Shown here piece by piece: positions 54,044-62,896 of a DNA stretch of 64,000 bases. How positions within the stretch are numbered: position 1 is the stretch's first letter; each line of letters begins with the position of its first letter. The DNA is from Flavobacterium sp. MedPE-SWcel (GTDB taxonomy: Bacteria > Bacteroidota > Bacteroidia > Flavobacteriales > Flavobacteriaceae). The translations under genes were made by a program, and so were the position numbers. The DNA is taken from assembly GCA_001874325.1 (NCBI GenBank), contig MPCW01000010.1, positions 53,679-117,678 on the forward strand, written 5' to 3'. The notes under the pieces are model-generated. The model did not search any database, was not told the DNA's origin, and was given only the letters and a program-made list of their open reading frames with translations.

Positions 54044-54571
54044 TTATTTTTTTAATAGATTAATGATTTCTTCATTTTTAGTAAAGCCTGCATGGTCTAA
54101 AGGTGTTTTTCCATCTTTATCTTTATGCTTTTTATCTGCTTTATATTTTAGTAATAATTTCACAAGGGCTTTGTTTTCAAACTGAACTGCATATACAAGT
54201 GGAGTTATCCCTGCTCTATCAGCTATATTAGGATCAGCTTTATTCTCTAAAAGTATTTTAGCTATTTTTACATCTCCCTTTACAGCTACTGCTGCTAAAG
54301 CAGTACCACTCTGACTTTTATAATTAATGTCCTTAACATTTTCTGCTAGGTATTGAGCCACCTCTACATTACCTCTATAACACGCTAGTATTAATGGTGA
54401 AAACCCCATTTTACTAATCTTATTAATACAATCTTTATCTTCTGCCTGTAGTTGCTTCATTTCGGTTACTGTACCATGTCGTGCAACATCAAAAACATCT
54501 TTCTCTCCTTTCATTTGCGCATTGCAAATAGTTGATAGAAATAAAATGATTAAAGTAATTTTTTTCATCAT
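54044..54571 (-). CDS. Exported ankyrin-repeat protein
   Basis: 175 residues with a Sec signal (about 1-19, STICNAQ). About four ankyrin repeats follow: FSPLILACYRGNVEVAQYLA, GTALAAVAVKGDVKIAKILL, GITPLVYAVQFENKALVKLL and GKTPLDHAGFTKNEEIINLL. In several bacteria a periplasmic ankyrin protein is encoded beside catalase or other heme enzymes and helps their stability or heme handling. The cytochrome c and DOMON neighbours fit that. Tight operon spacing (6 bases from yceI). Confidence 0.88.
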   Translation of the reverse strand: MMKKITLIILFLSTICNAQMKGEKDVFDVARHGTVTEMKQLQAEDKDCINKISKMGFSPLILACYRGNVEVAQYLAENVKDINYKSQSGTALAAVAVKGDVKIAKILLENKADPNIADRAGITPLVYAVQFENKALVKLLLKYKADKKHKDKDGKTPLDHAGFTKNEEIINLLKK

Positions 54572-54577
54572 AATGTA

Positions 54578-55123
54578 TTATTTAGATAATGATAGGTTAT
54601 AGTATATGCTTACGGTATCTGCTACTTTTTTTCGTACTACTCTAGGTATTTTAATATCAAAATCAGCAGGTTTCACCGTAAAATCTCCTGTTATTATTAC
54701 ACCTTCTTTTGACATCGAAACATTGGCAACATCAGTAATTTGTTTCGTCTTGCCGTGCAGTGTTAACTCGCCTTTAATAGTGAGTTTTTGTGGTTTTTCA
54801 GAAAGTTTAGTCACATCAAGATCTACTATCTTTCCTTTAAATGTAGCTTTAGGGTATTTGTCCGTTTCGGCATAACTTTCATTAAAATGCTCCTCCATTA
54901 AGGCTACTTTAAATCGAAACCCTTTCATTAAGGCTAATACTGCCATATCTCCATTAGAAGCATTTAATGCAGCAGATACTGATTTGTTTTCGGCTGCAAC
55001 TTCTTCAAATGCTGGAACTGATGCTTCAAATTTTAGTGATCCTGTACGGGTAATATACTTTTGACCGTAAAAAAGAGCTGGCAATAGAACAACTAACAAT
55101 AATATAAAATTCTTCTTTTTCAT
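54578..55123 (-). CDS. YceI family periplasmic protein
   Basis: 181 residues. Sec signal to about residue 21 (ALFYGQ). A lipocalin-like barrel follows, beginning YITRTGSLKFEASVPAFEEV, with DKYPKATFKGKIVDLDV, LTLHGKTKQIT and GDFTVKPADFDIKIPRVV. YceI barrels bind long isoprenoid chains such as polyisoprenoid quinones. This copy is 11 bases downstream of the cytochrome gene. Confidence 0.93.
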   Translation of the reverse strand: MKKKNFILLLVVLLPALFYGQKYITRTGSLKFEASVPAFEEVAAENKSVSAALNASNGDMAVLALMKGFRFKVALMEEHFNESYAETDKYPKATFKGKIVDLDVTKLSEKPQKLTIKGELTLHGKTKQITDVANVSMSKEGVIITGDFTVKPADFDIKIPRVVRKKVADTVSIYYNLSLSK

Positions 55124-55134
55124 AGCTTTATATT

Positions 55135-55500
55135 TTAATTTTCAGGTGCTCCATTAGCAGCCCAGTCTAATATTAAATCTATTTTATTCATTGGCATACG
55201 CCCCGTTTGCGGCATCAAATCAGGCTCTCCATTTTGCTTTATTATACGCTGTAGCAAGTTGGTATTATCTACTGCATCTTTAACTTCCATATAGGTTGTT
55301 AATGGTCTAAATGACGACACTCCTCCTGGTGAATGACAAATGATACAGTTATTATCTATAACCGTTTTTATATGTGCATCATATGTTATTTCTCCCTCGA
55401 TAGGCATATCTTCTTGTAAATCATCATAAGTAGTACTTTCACAACTATATAAACCTATAACTACTGCAAAAAGTAGTATACTATTTCTTATCTCTCTCAT
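55135..55500 (-). CDS. c-type cytochrome lipoprotein
   Basis: 121 residues from the ATG at 55500 (MREIRNSILLFAVVIGLYSC). The lipobox gives C20. The heme c motif is C52-I-I-C55-H56 in VIDNNCIICHSPGG, and an axial Met may be M96, M102 or M104 in DLMPQTGRMPMNK. The type resembles small monoheme cytochromes of Bacteroidota and Planctomycetes. The frame is open to 55548, but that region overlaps the previous gene. One base separates it from the DUF5777 stop. Confidence 0.9.
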   Translation of the reverse strand: MREIRNSILLFAVVIGLYSCESTTYDDLQEDMPIEGEITYDAHIKTVIDNNCIICHSPGGVSSFRPLTTYMEVKDAVDNTNLLQRIIKQNGEPDLMPQTGRMPMNKIDLILDWAANGAPEN

Positions 55501-55501
55501 C

Positions 55502-56344
55502 TTAAAACACTCTATATAAATTAAACCCAAAGAAAAAATCGCCATCACCCCAGTCTCCTGCTGCTTGTGTTATATAACCACCCTCTGTCATCGACTGTGA
55601 GTTAGCAAATAGTAGCTGAAAAATATGCCCTCCTGTTTCTAAATCTAACCCTATTGATAATGGATTTACATAAAAATCAGGCTTATCTACGTTATACACA
55701 TACTCTACATTAACTGATAATCGTTTGGATATTTTCATTCTACCACCTGCACCTATAGAGAATTGATCTTCATTTTCGATAGCAGGATCGTATAAGTTTT
55801 TATGTATAAAAGATGGCACTAACTCTAATGACAGTTTATTAGACAGTTTTCTTGAAATTAACAGCTGACTTATATAAGTAAGTCTATCATTAAACTCTAT
55901 TTTAGGATAATCTTCTTTCTCTAAAAAAGTATTTATATCTACTGTATTATAACCCACGACTTCAAAAGGGAAGCTATCATTTTGTCTTGCTACTCTATAT
56001 TTCACCCCTGTTTCATATACCTTGAGCATAGTATGTCTTGATGCACTTACAGAAAGCCAATCGGCTATACCATACACCCCTCCTATTTTTGTTGTAGCCA
56101 TATCAAGCCCAAAAAACTCCGATATACCATCTTTAACTGACCCAAAGCGGTGCGACACTACAAAATAAAACTCCTTTTTTGCAGGCATTTTTGTGGTTTG
56201 TAAAGTCACTATCTGTAATCCCTTAAAAGCAGGTGTACTATAAGATTCTTCTACTACTTCTGAGTCGAGTTCACTTAATAAATCATCCTGAGCGTTAACA
56301 GTTATTCCACAAAAAAGAGCTATTGCTAGTAAAAATCTATTCAT
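55502..56344 (-). CDS. DUF5777 family outer-membrane beta-barrel protein
   Basis: 280 residues. Sec signal to about residue 19 (TVNAQ). The mature region carries FKGLQIVTLQTTKMPAKKEF and FVVSHRFGSVKDGISEFFG at its start, then regular transmembrane beta strands, ending in GFNLYRVF with terminal Phe, a barrel signature. Matches the Bacteroidota DUF5777 family, function unknown. Placed directly before a cytochrome c gene. Confidence 0.88.
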   Translation of the reverse strand: MNRFLLAIALFCGITVNAQDDLLSELDSEVVEESYSTPAFKGLQIVTLQTTKMPAKKEFYFVVSHRFGSVKDGISEFFGLDMATTKIGGVYGIADWLSVSASRHTMLKVYETGVKYRVARQNDSFPFEVVGYNTVDINTFLEKEDYPKIEFNDRLTYISQLLISRKLSNKLSLELVPSFIHKNLYDPAIENEDQFSIGAGGRMKISKRLSVNVEYVYNVDKPDFYVNPLSIGLDLETGGHIFQLLFANSQSMTEGGYITQAAGDWGDGDFFFGFNLYRVF

Positions 56345-56351
56345 ATATTTT

Positions 56352-56744
56352 TTATTCTTTAATACTACACTGATCGAGTTTTACCTCTCCAAAAAGTTCG
56401 TCATAACCTATACATCTACCTTTAACACTTAACACTTCATCAACACTAATCAATTGATTGTCATTATTAAAGGTACAAAATATCGTTGAATTTATTGTAA
56501 TTAAAGAGTCTACTACCTTTGTTATCTTACCTTCTACCACTATAGTTTTATTAAGATATTTAACATCGGCAGCTTGCATATCATTCTCATAATCTGCAAT
56601 TAATTCTTGTGCTGATATAGTATAAACGGCTTTTTCAGTAGCTATATCGCGCGCATCTTGATAGATATAGTTGTTAAAAAACAACACTATACCGATGGTT
56701 ACTGCGATTACTATTACGAGTATTTTTATGTTTCGCTTTTTCAT
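56352..56744 (-). CDS. Membrane-anchored OB-fold (tRNA_anti-like) protein
   Basis: 130 residues from the ATG at 56744 (MKKRNIKILVIVIAVTIGIV); the first ATG at 56762 would add MFYLIG. One N-terminal membrane helix is followed by an OB fold (about 55-128: YLNKTIVVEGKITKVVDSL, INSTIFCTFNND, LSVKGRCIGYDELFGEVKLD). The fold matches the tRNA_anti-like family of Bacteroidota membrane proteins, role unknown. First gene of the operon; the -7 element is at 56790-56797. Confidence 0.85.
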   Translation of the reverse strand: MKKRNIKILVIVIAVTIGIVLFFNNYIYQDARDIATEKAVYTISAQELIADYENDMQAADVKYLNKTIVVEGKITKVVDSLITINSTIFCTFNNDNQLISVDEVLSVKGRCIGYDELFGEVKLDQCSIKE

Positions 56745-56789
56745 ACCTATAAGATAAAACATAAACTGCTATTATACAGCTTGTTCTAG

Positions 56790-56797
56790 CAAATATA
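56790..56797 (-). promoter_or_regulatory. Predicted -7 element of the six-gene operon
   Basis: Minus-strand TATATTTG, exact consensus, 45 bases before the ATG at 56744 (27 before 56762). Confidence 0.4.
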
Positions 56798-56844
56798 TTT
56801 AAGATAGCGATTCAAGAAGAAGAAGAATGACAAACAGGGTGTTT

Positions 56845-56879
56845 GAATGAGAATTTGAATAATAGGAATGAGAATTTGA
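56845..56879. repeat. Two 14-base direct repeats, 21-base period
   Basis: GAATGAGAATTTGA at 56845-56858 and again at 56866-56879, in the spacer upstream of the six-gene operon. The period equals two helical turns, so the copies face the same side of the DNA. Confidence 0.6.
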
Positions 56880-56949
56880 TTTCTAAGCTAATTGATATAG
56901 TATAAAAGCGAGTAAATAATAATAGTTGAAAAGATATAAATTAGACTTA

Positions 56950-57912
56950 CTAGCTTTTCCACCTAGTTAGTTTCCATTCTTTTTGTTCTTGCTTAGAAAG
57001 AAATGTCCAAGCAACAATACGGGTCGATTTATTACCTGTACCCATAGGAATTGTTTTTACTGTAATAGCCCCAATAGCATCTAGGGTTTTATAAATTCCT
57101 TTTAAATTTGATTGCTTTGACACTAAGGTTGAAAACCAGAAACAATTTTTAGCAAACTTTTTACTCTCTCTTACCATAGTGGTTATAAATTTATATTCGC
57201 CACCATCGCATATTAACTCATTACTAATTCCTGCAAAATTAAGTTCGGGAGTTTTTACTTTTTCACCTGATAAGTTCTGTACTTTTCTTCGTGTACCTTT
57301 TTGAGCTTCTTCGGCAGAAGCATGAAATGGCGGGTTACATATTGATACGTCTATTTTTTCATCACTATCTATAATGCCATGAAAAACAGCTGAGGTATTT
57401 TTTTGCAGCCTACATTCTATTTTATTCTTAAGCGAGGTGTTTTTTTCTACTATATCTTTTGCTGATTTTACAGATTTAGGATCTATATCAGCACCTATAA
57501 ACTGCCAATTATATTCTGTAACACCCAGTATTGGATAAATACAGTTTGCCCCTATACCAATATCCAAACAAGTAATTTTATTACCTTCTAGCATTCTACC
57601 AAAGTTAGTTTCAGTTAACAAATCAGCCATGTAATGAATGTAATCTGCTCTACCTGGTATTGGTGGGCATAAATTTTCATCAGGAAACTCCCAGTACGTT
57701 ATACCGTAATAATGATGTAGTAATGCTTTATTTAGAAACTTTACTGCAACAGGGTTTGAAAAATCAACAGAATCTACTCCAAATTTATTCGGTTTTACAT
57801 GATTACCTAACTCTGGAATAGCTATTATTAATGCCTCTAAATCATATCGTTCTCGGTTTTTATTTCGAGAATGTAATCTTGCTTTTTCTTGTGGCTTTTT
57901 TTCTGATGACAT
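56950..57912 (-). CDS. rlmF: 23S rRNA (adenine(1618)-N(6))-methyltransferase
   Basis: 320 residues. The N-terminal basic tail (KARLHSRNKNRERYD) precedes the RlmF-specific segment FSNPVAVKFLNKALLHHYYG and YWEFPDENLCPPIPGRADYIHY. The SAM site is CLDIGIGANCIYPIL and the catalytic NPPF is in ISICNPPFHASAEEAQ-type context (CNPPFHASAEEA). Length and order match E. coli RlmF. A full promoter match lies at 57978-58010. Confidence 0.95.
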   Translation of the reverse strand: MSSEKKPQEKARLHSRNKNRERYDLEALIIAIPELGNHVKPNKFGVDSVDFSNPVAVKFLNKALLHHYYGITYWEFPDENLCPPIPGRADYIHYMADLLTETNFGRMLEGNKITCLDIGIGANCIYPILGVTEYNWQFIGADIDPKSVKSAKDIVEKNTSLKNKIECRLQKNTSAVFHGIIDSDEKIDVSICNPPFHASAEEAQKGTRRKVQNLSGEKVKTPELNFAGISNELICDGGEYKFITTMVRESKKFAKNCFWFSTLVSKQSNLKGIYKTLDAIGAITVKTIPMGTGNKSTRIVAWTFLSKQEQKEWKLTRWKS

Positions 57913-57977
57913 GATTTAGTACATTGTTTTGTTACTCTCTATTAACATACACTCAAAAGTAACTGAATTTAAACGAG

Positions 57978-58010
57978 CAAATATAAACCAAAAATCACAG
58001 TCTGTACAAA
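57978..58010 (-). promoter_or_regulatory. Promoter of rlmF
   Basis: Minus strand TTTG, 21 bases, TATATTTG. A second TAnnTTTG (TACTTTTG) lies closer, at 57954-57961. Confidence 0.6.
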
Positions 58011-58463
58011 TCAATAGCGTATCGCTGTTATATATACCCATAGTACAAACAATACTTGTAACGGAACTCTAAACCAAAGATAACTTAGCCCGTTACCATT
58101 ATATGTTGCATTTTGATAATCGACGTGTTTTATAGCACCAAGAATGTTTACAGGCAATAATAAAACAAAGAATAAAATTAAACACCACGCTGTTATTACT
58201 CGAAATTGTGGTATTAACAACCCTATTGCTGCGATGATTTCGATGATTCCTGTAAAATAGACCATTATAACTTTATAAGGTATAAATTCAGGTATCATCA
58301 TAGCCATACCTTTTGTAAATGCAAAATGTCCTATTGCTGTAAATATTAGCATTGCAGACATTGCTAGCCTACCTGATACTGCAAACTGATAAGTTCCGCG
58401 AGATAATTTTATTATTAATAGCGTTATTAAAAAAGTAGCGACTAATATAATTAAAGGTTTCAT
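58011..58463 (-). CDS. DoxX-like membrane protein
   Basis: 150 residues with four membrane helices. Features of the DoxX/DoxD-like group are AMLIFTAIGHFAFTKGMAMM and VYFTGIIEIIAAIGLLIPQF, ending in LWFRVPLQVLFVLWVYITA. Function uncertain; relatives take part in thiol or oxidative stress handling. It lies 57 bases after a Crp/Fnr-type regulator on the same strand, which may control it. Confidence 0.85.
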   Translation of the reverse strand: MKPLIILVATFLITLLIIKLSRGTYQFAVSGRLAMSAMLIFTAIGHFAFTKGMAMMIPEFIPYKVIMVYFTGIIEIIAAIGLLIPQFRVITAWCLILFFVLLLPVNILGAIKHVDYQNATYNGNGLSYLWFRVPLQVLFVLWVYITAIRY

Positions 58464-58520
58464 TATGATTTATTTTTCACAAAGGTCGCTCAATTTTAAA
58501 GTCGAATCAATGAACCCAAG

Positions 58521-59087
58521 TTAAGAAATTCGCTTACGTATTCTGCTTAATGCTTGTGGGGTTATACCAATGTATGAAGCGATATATTTAAGCGGAATGT
58601 ACTTAATCAAATCTGGTTGTTCTGTAAATAAATTCAAATAACGTTCTTCGGCAGTATCATTAAGTAACGATAGTTCTCTCTTTGATTTCTTCAAAAACAG
58701 CTCCTCACTAGCATGTCTGCCTAATATATTCCCTGCATCTGTTTGATTATATACTTCCTGTAAATCATTATAACTTAGTTGCCATAAAACAGTATCTGTT
58801 AAGGTTTCTATATTATATAAACTAGGTGATTGTGTTAGAAAAGAATCATAAGCACTCACAAAGTTACTGTTAAAGACAAAAGAGAATGTTAGGTCATTAT
58901 CTTCTTTCGGGATATAAAAGCGAACTATACCTTTTTCCATGAAAGAAAGGTGTTTTTCAACCTGTCCTACTTCTAATAATAGTGTTTTCTTAGAAAACTC
59001 TACCCTCTCGAGCTTTGATGAGAAAAACTCCCAACTTTCATCTGACAACTTAAAAGTTTTCTCAAAATACTCTCGAATTTGTTTCAT
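58521..59087 (-). CDS. Crp/Fnr family transcriptional regulator
   Basis: 188 residues. A cyclic-nucleotide-binding-fold sensor (about 20-125, GQVEKHLSFMEKGIVRFYIP) is joined to a short helix-turn-helix (IPLKYIASYIGITPQALSRI) reaching the C-terminus. No cysteines for an FNR cluster are present. The effector is unknown. Divergent from the enoyl-CoA hydratase gene, next to DoxX. Confidence 0.9.
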   Translation of the reverse strand: MKQIREYFEKTFKLSDESWEFFSSKLERVEFSKKTLLLEVGQVEKHLSFMEKGIVRFYIPKEDNDLTFSFVFNSNFVSAYDSFLTQSPSLYNIETLTDTVLWQLSYNDLQEVYNQTDAGNILGRHASEELFLKKSKRELSLLNDTAEERYLNLFTEQPDLIKYIPLKYIASYIGITPQALSRIRKRIS

Positions 59088-59176
59088 CTCTAAAAACTAT
59101 TATCAAACCAAAGTTCAAAAAAATATTTTACTATTACGCTATTTGCCTTAATTTTACTTCAAAATTTTACAACCAC

Positions 59177-59947
59177 ATGACAACTACAAATAGACTTGAC
59201 GGTTCTCTTTATACATCAATTCAAAACAATATAGCCACTATAGAGTTTGGACACCCTGCTAGCAACTCATTTCCATCAGTATTACTACAGCGTCTTACTG
59301 ACGAATTAAACAAGTTAAGTAACAATAATGACGTAAATGTTATTGTACTAAAAAGCGAAGGTGAAAAAGCATTCTGTGCAGGTGCATCGTTTAATGAACT
59401 TCTTGAAGTATCTAACTTTGAAGAGGGTGGTAAATTCTTTTCTGGATTTGCTAATGTTATTAACGCTATGCGTAAATGTTCTAAACTTATTGTAGGGCGT
59501 ATACATGGTAAAGCCGTAGGTGGTGGTGTAGGACTTGCAGCAGCTTGTGACTATGCTCTTGCTACTGAACATAGTGCTATAAAATTATCTGAATTTACTA
59601 TAGGTATAGGGCCTTTTGTAATTGCACCAGCAGTAGAACGAAAAATGGGTAATGCTGCATTAGCTGAAATGACTATTGCTGCTGATGAATGGAAAAATGC
59701 TTACTGGGCTAAGGAAAAAGGGCTATATGCTAAGGTATTTGAAAACGCAAATGACCTTGACAAGGAAATTGATATACTAACTACAAAACTAGCCGGCTAT
59801 AATCCTGAAGCATTAAATGCCATGAAAAAGGTGTTATGGGAAGGTACTGAAGAATGGGACACTTTACTTGCCGAAAGGGCTAAAATATCAGGTACATTAG
59901 TATTATCTGACGCTACAAAGAAAGCACTTGCTCCTTATAGAAAATAA
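59177..59947 (+). CDS. Enoyl-CoA hydratase/isomerase family protein
   Basis: 256 residues, crotonase fold. KAFCAGASFNELL is the first oxyanion-hole segment and GRIHGKAVGGGVGLAAACDYALA the second. The helix after it reads FTIGIGPFVIAPAVERKMG rather than the classic GIxPGxGGTQ, and the usual catalytic Glu positions are partly changed. Hydratase activity is therefore uncertain; isomerase or hydrolase is possible. Single gene, ended by a bidirectional hairpin. Confidence 0.85.
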   Translation: MTTTNRLDGSLYTSIQNNIATIEFGHPASNSFPSVLLQRLTDELNKLSNNNDVNVIVLKSEGEKAFCAGASFNELLEVSNFEEGGKFFSGFANVINAMRKCSKLIVGRIHGKAVGGGVGLAAACDYALATEHSAIKLSEFTIGIGPFVIAPAVERKMGNAALAEMTIAADEWKNAYWAKEKGLYAKVFENANDLDKEIDILTTKLAGYNPEALNAMKKVLWEGTEEWDTLLAERAKISGTLVLSDATKKALAPYRK

Positions 59948-59967
59948 AGAGATTATTATATAAAAAC

Positions 59968-60002
59968 AAAAAAGGGTTTCGAATTAACGAAGCCCTTTTT
60001 TT
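59968..60002. terminator. Bidirectional terminator between the hydratase and T9SS cargo genes
   Basis: A6-GGGTTTCG, AATTAA loop, CGAAGCCC-T7, with one G-T wobble. Confidence 0.8.
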
Positions 60003-60035
60003 GAAATATAACCTAAATAAACTTAACAAAACATT

Positions 60036-62642
60036 CTATTTTCTGATAATCTTAACCGTTTTTGTTACTCCACCCTCTAGCTGTAGGCTTAATATATAAG
60101 CACCCGTAGCAAGGTTAGATATAGTAACTTGTGCATTATCATTATGTACTTCTTTATTTAATACACTCTGACCTAAAAGATTAATAATTTCAATTCTCTC
60201 TATAACACTATCATTAGTAATATTAATTACATCTGTAGCTGGATTAGGAAACACCTTTAGTATCCCTGCCTCAAAAGAATCAGTAGCTAATGCTACATCT
60301 ACAGTTATAGCAAGAGTATCACTTTCACAATCGCCAATAGTTTGAGAAACATAATACGTTTCTCCATCAACTAATACCTCAGTATCATCAATACTAACTA
60401 ATTCCGATTCATTATTCATTACATACCAGTTTATAATAGCTTCATCATTAGTTATAATTGTTAATGTTGCAACTGTATCTCCATCATCAAACCCTTGTAT
60501 TGCATTACCCTCTGGTGTATCAGGTGTGTCATTAATAGTAACTGTAATTTCTACTCTATCACTTTCGCAACCTTCTAGAGTTTGCGATACAAAATAAGAA
60601 CCTGTTTCTAGCACTTCTGTTTCTTCTAGAGAATCAGTACTATCTCCCGTAGCATACCAATTTAAAGATGCATCGTCTAAAGCTGTAGCCGAAAGCTCTT
60701 CAATAGTTGCCCCATCACAGTATGTTTGCTCATTCATAGCTGTAGGCATCGCTGTTGTAGTTAATGTTACAGTAACCTCTACTCTTTCACTCTCACATTC
60801 TCCTACAGTTTGTGATACAAAATAAGCACCCTCTTCTAAGGCAATATCTCCATTCAATACTTCTTCTCCATCTTCAGTAGTATACCAAGCTATAGTAGCT
60901 TCATCAATAGTAGCTTCTGCCATTAAATCTGTAACAGTACCACCTGTACAAATAGATTGCATTGCCTCTGCTGTTGGTAATATATTAGCTGTAAATATTA
61001 CTTCTACAGCCTGTCTTTCACTTTCGCAAGTATATCTATATTGTGACACATAATAAGTACCCTCTTCTAAAGCTGTATCTTCTGTAAGTGGCTCACCTCC
61101 TGCTTCATCTGCATACCATTTTAGTATAGCATTATCATAATCAGTATCTGCTACTAAGTCTGCAACAGTACCTTCTGAACAAAACGATTGATCCTCTGCT
61201 TGTGGTGTAAGCGGTGTAACACACTCATAGTTTACTGTTATTGTCCAACTATTATTATCTACCTTATTATACATACTGTTACAATCAGTACCTCCAAAAG
61301 TTCTCCAAGCTCTTAATTCAAAATCAACATCGCCTGTAGCACCATTAGCAAAGGTTAAATCAGTACGATTATATTCTTGTGTACCTGCTTCATCTCCAGT
61401 ACCTGCTGTAACATCTTCCTCTGTTGTTGCTGTTGTTGTACAAACTAATAATGAACGTTGTTGCGATTTAAATCCATCATTAGCTGTAGTCATAGTATAA
61501 GCTGTGGAGATGCTAGCAATTTGATATCCATCTGGAACTGTTACCGACATTGTTCCTGCACAATCAGTAGTAGATGTTACTGTTGGCATCACATTAAATG
61601 ATGTATTAATATCTCCTTCAGTATATGTATCTTCAAGCTCACTTGTAGTAAAAGTAGTAGTAATCCAAGCACTTGTATTACTATCGCTGCAATGTGAACG
61701 CACCCATAAATAATACATCTCAGCATCAGATAAATCTGTTAATTCTAACATAGTTGTATCTACATTACCTGATGGTACAGTAGCTTCTGTCGGAGCATCA
61801 TCACTAGTACTATAATAATAGTCGTATCCACCCTCAGGCAGATCCTCTGGAGCTAACCAAGTAGCTGTTGCACTTGTTGTCTCAGAAGTCACTGATAAAT
61901 CACTTGGTTCAGAACAAACCTGAAGAATTTCGGCAGTAACAGCAAATACATTAATTACCCCTTCTGCACTAGAAGTTTTGGTAAATTGAATACTCTCAAT
62001 TTGTTTTGTTTGATTAGCAGCATCTATATCCAATGCAAGTTGATACATTCTTGGGTTGCCTGCTGGATTCTCAACATTATTATTAGGTATTTGTACACGA
62101 CCAAAACCAGATGCCGCAATAGGCAAAGCATTACTATAAAACCAATCAGGAATATTAGAGCCTGTTATGGTTTGTGAAGTATCATCTGTAAAGTTAATAA
62201 CCGAAGTCATTGTAGCCGAACCACTACCTGATGTTGTTAATATATATATTTTACTTGTAGCAATTTGATTTGCAAAAACCAAAGTTCCTGTAGTTACAGC
62301 AGGCGCTGCAGTACCATGTATTCTTAATGAATTATTACTTGAATAATCGGCTAATTCAAAACTCAGTCCTGCTGTAGGGCCAGACTCTATAACTCCATCT
62401 AATGGTAATGCATATGATGGTGGCGTAGATGAACCCGTTGCCTGAAAATCTGTACTCATAAAAGCATAATCAGCATTATCAACACTTGCAGTAGTAGAAG
62501 CCGAAGCTGGATTAAGACCATTTGCTATTACATCAGCATTCAATCCTGATGTAATCTCTAGAGGTTCATATTCCTGTGCAATTATTGATTGAAACGAAAA
62601 CAGTGAGAAAACTCCACAGAGTAATAGTATTTTTCTTTTCAT
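60036..62642 (-). CDS. Large T9SS cargo with fibronectin III and four Ig-like repeats
   Basis: 868 residues. Signal peptide to about residue 23 (SIIAQ). An N-terminal beta domain (about 24-240) precedes a fibronectin type III domain (about 241-335, CSEPSDLSVTSETTSATATW). A domain with paired Cys (about 336-472) follows, then four Ig-like repeats of about 78 residues (about 475-790). The last part is a type A sorting domain (LKVFPNPATDVINIT, LLGQSVLNKEV, GAYILSLQ). The Ig-like and sorting part closely parallels the protein at 52359-54041, so the two are partial paralogues. Surface-exposed protein of unknown ligand. Confidence 0.88.
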   Translation of the reverse strand: MKRKILLLCGVFSLFSFQSIIAQEYEPLEITSGLNADVIANGLNPASASTTASVDNADYAFMSTDFQATGSSTPPSYALPLDGVIESGPTAGLSFELADYSSNNSLRIHGTAAPAVTTGTLVFANQIATSKIYILTTSGSGSATMTSVINFTDDTSQTITGSNIPDWFYSNALPIAASGFGRVQIPNNNVENPAGNPRMYQLALDIDAANQTKQIESIQFTKTSSAEGVINVFAVTAEILQVCSEPSDLSVTSETTSATATWLAPEDLPEGGYDYYYSTSDDAPTEATVPSGNVDTTMLELTDLSDAEMYYLWVRSHCSDSNTSAWITTTFTTSELEDTYTEGDINTSFNVMPTVTSTTDCAGTMSVTVPDGYQIASISTAYTMTTANDGFKSQQRSLLVCTTTATTEEDVTAGTGDEAGTQEYNRTDLTFANGATGDVDFELRAWRTFGGTDCNSMYNKVDNNSWTITVNYECVTPLTPQAEDQSFCSEGTVADLVADTDYDNAILKWYADEAGGEPLTEDTALEEGTYYVSQYRYTCESERQAVEVIFTANILPTAEAMQSICTGGTVTDLMAEATIDEATIAWYTTEDGEEVLNGDIALEEGAYFVSQTVGECESERVEVTVTLTTTAMPTAMNEQTYCDGATIEELSATALDDASLNWYATGDSTDSLEETEVLETGSYFVSQTLEGCESDRVEITVTINDTPDTPEGNAIQGFDDGDTVATLTIITNDEAIINWYVMNNESELVSIDDTEVLVDGETYYVSQTIGDCESDTLAITVDVALATDSFEAGILKVFPNPATDVINITNDSVIERIEIINLLGQSVLNKEVHNDNAQVTISNLATGAYILSLQLEGGVTKTVKIIRK

Positions 62643-62865
62643 AGGAAGTAAAGTTTAGTTAATGAATAATTAAACACAACTCTATAAAAATATAAATATT
62701 AACACTATTTAACTAAAAAACACGATTAAATTTCACAAAAAAAAACAAATACTAACAAAACAAACACTTAAAGTTATATTAATTAAAAAACTAGCTTACT
62801 TCTAATTTTAGTTCTCTTTAAAAACAATACAACATCAATAAATGATAGCTATATATTTTATTTAG

Positions 62866-62873
62866 TAAATTTG
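62866..62873 (+). promoter_or_regulatory. Predicted -7 element of the queD-like gene
   Basis: TAAATTTG, exact consensus, 23 bases before the ATG at 62897. Confidence 0.4.
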
Positions 62874-62896
62874 CCTCCTTAACACCCTATATATTT

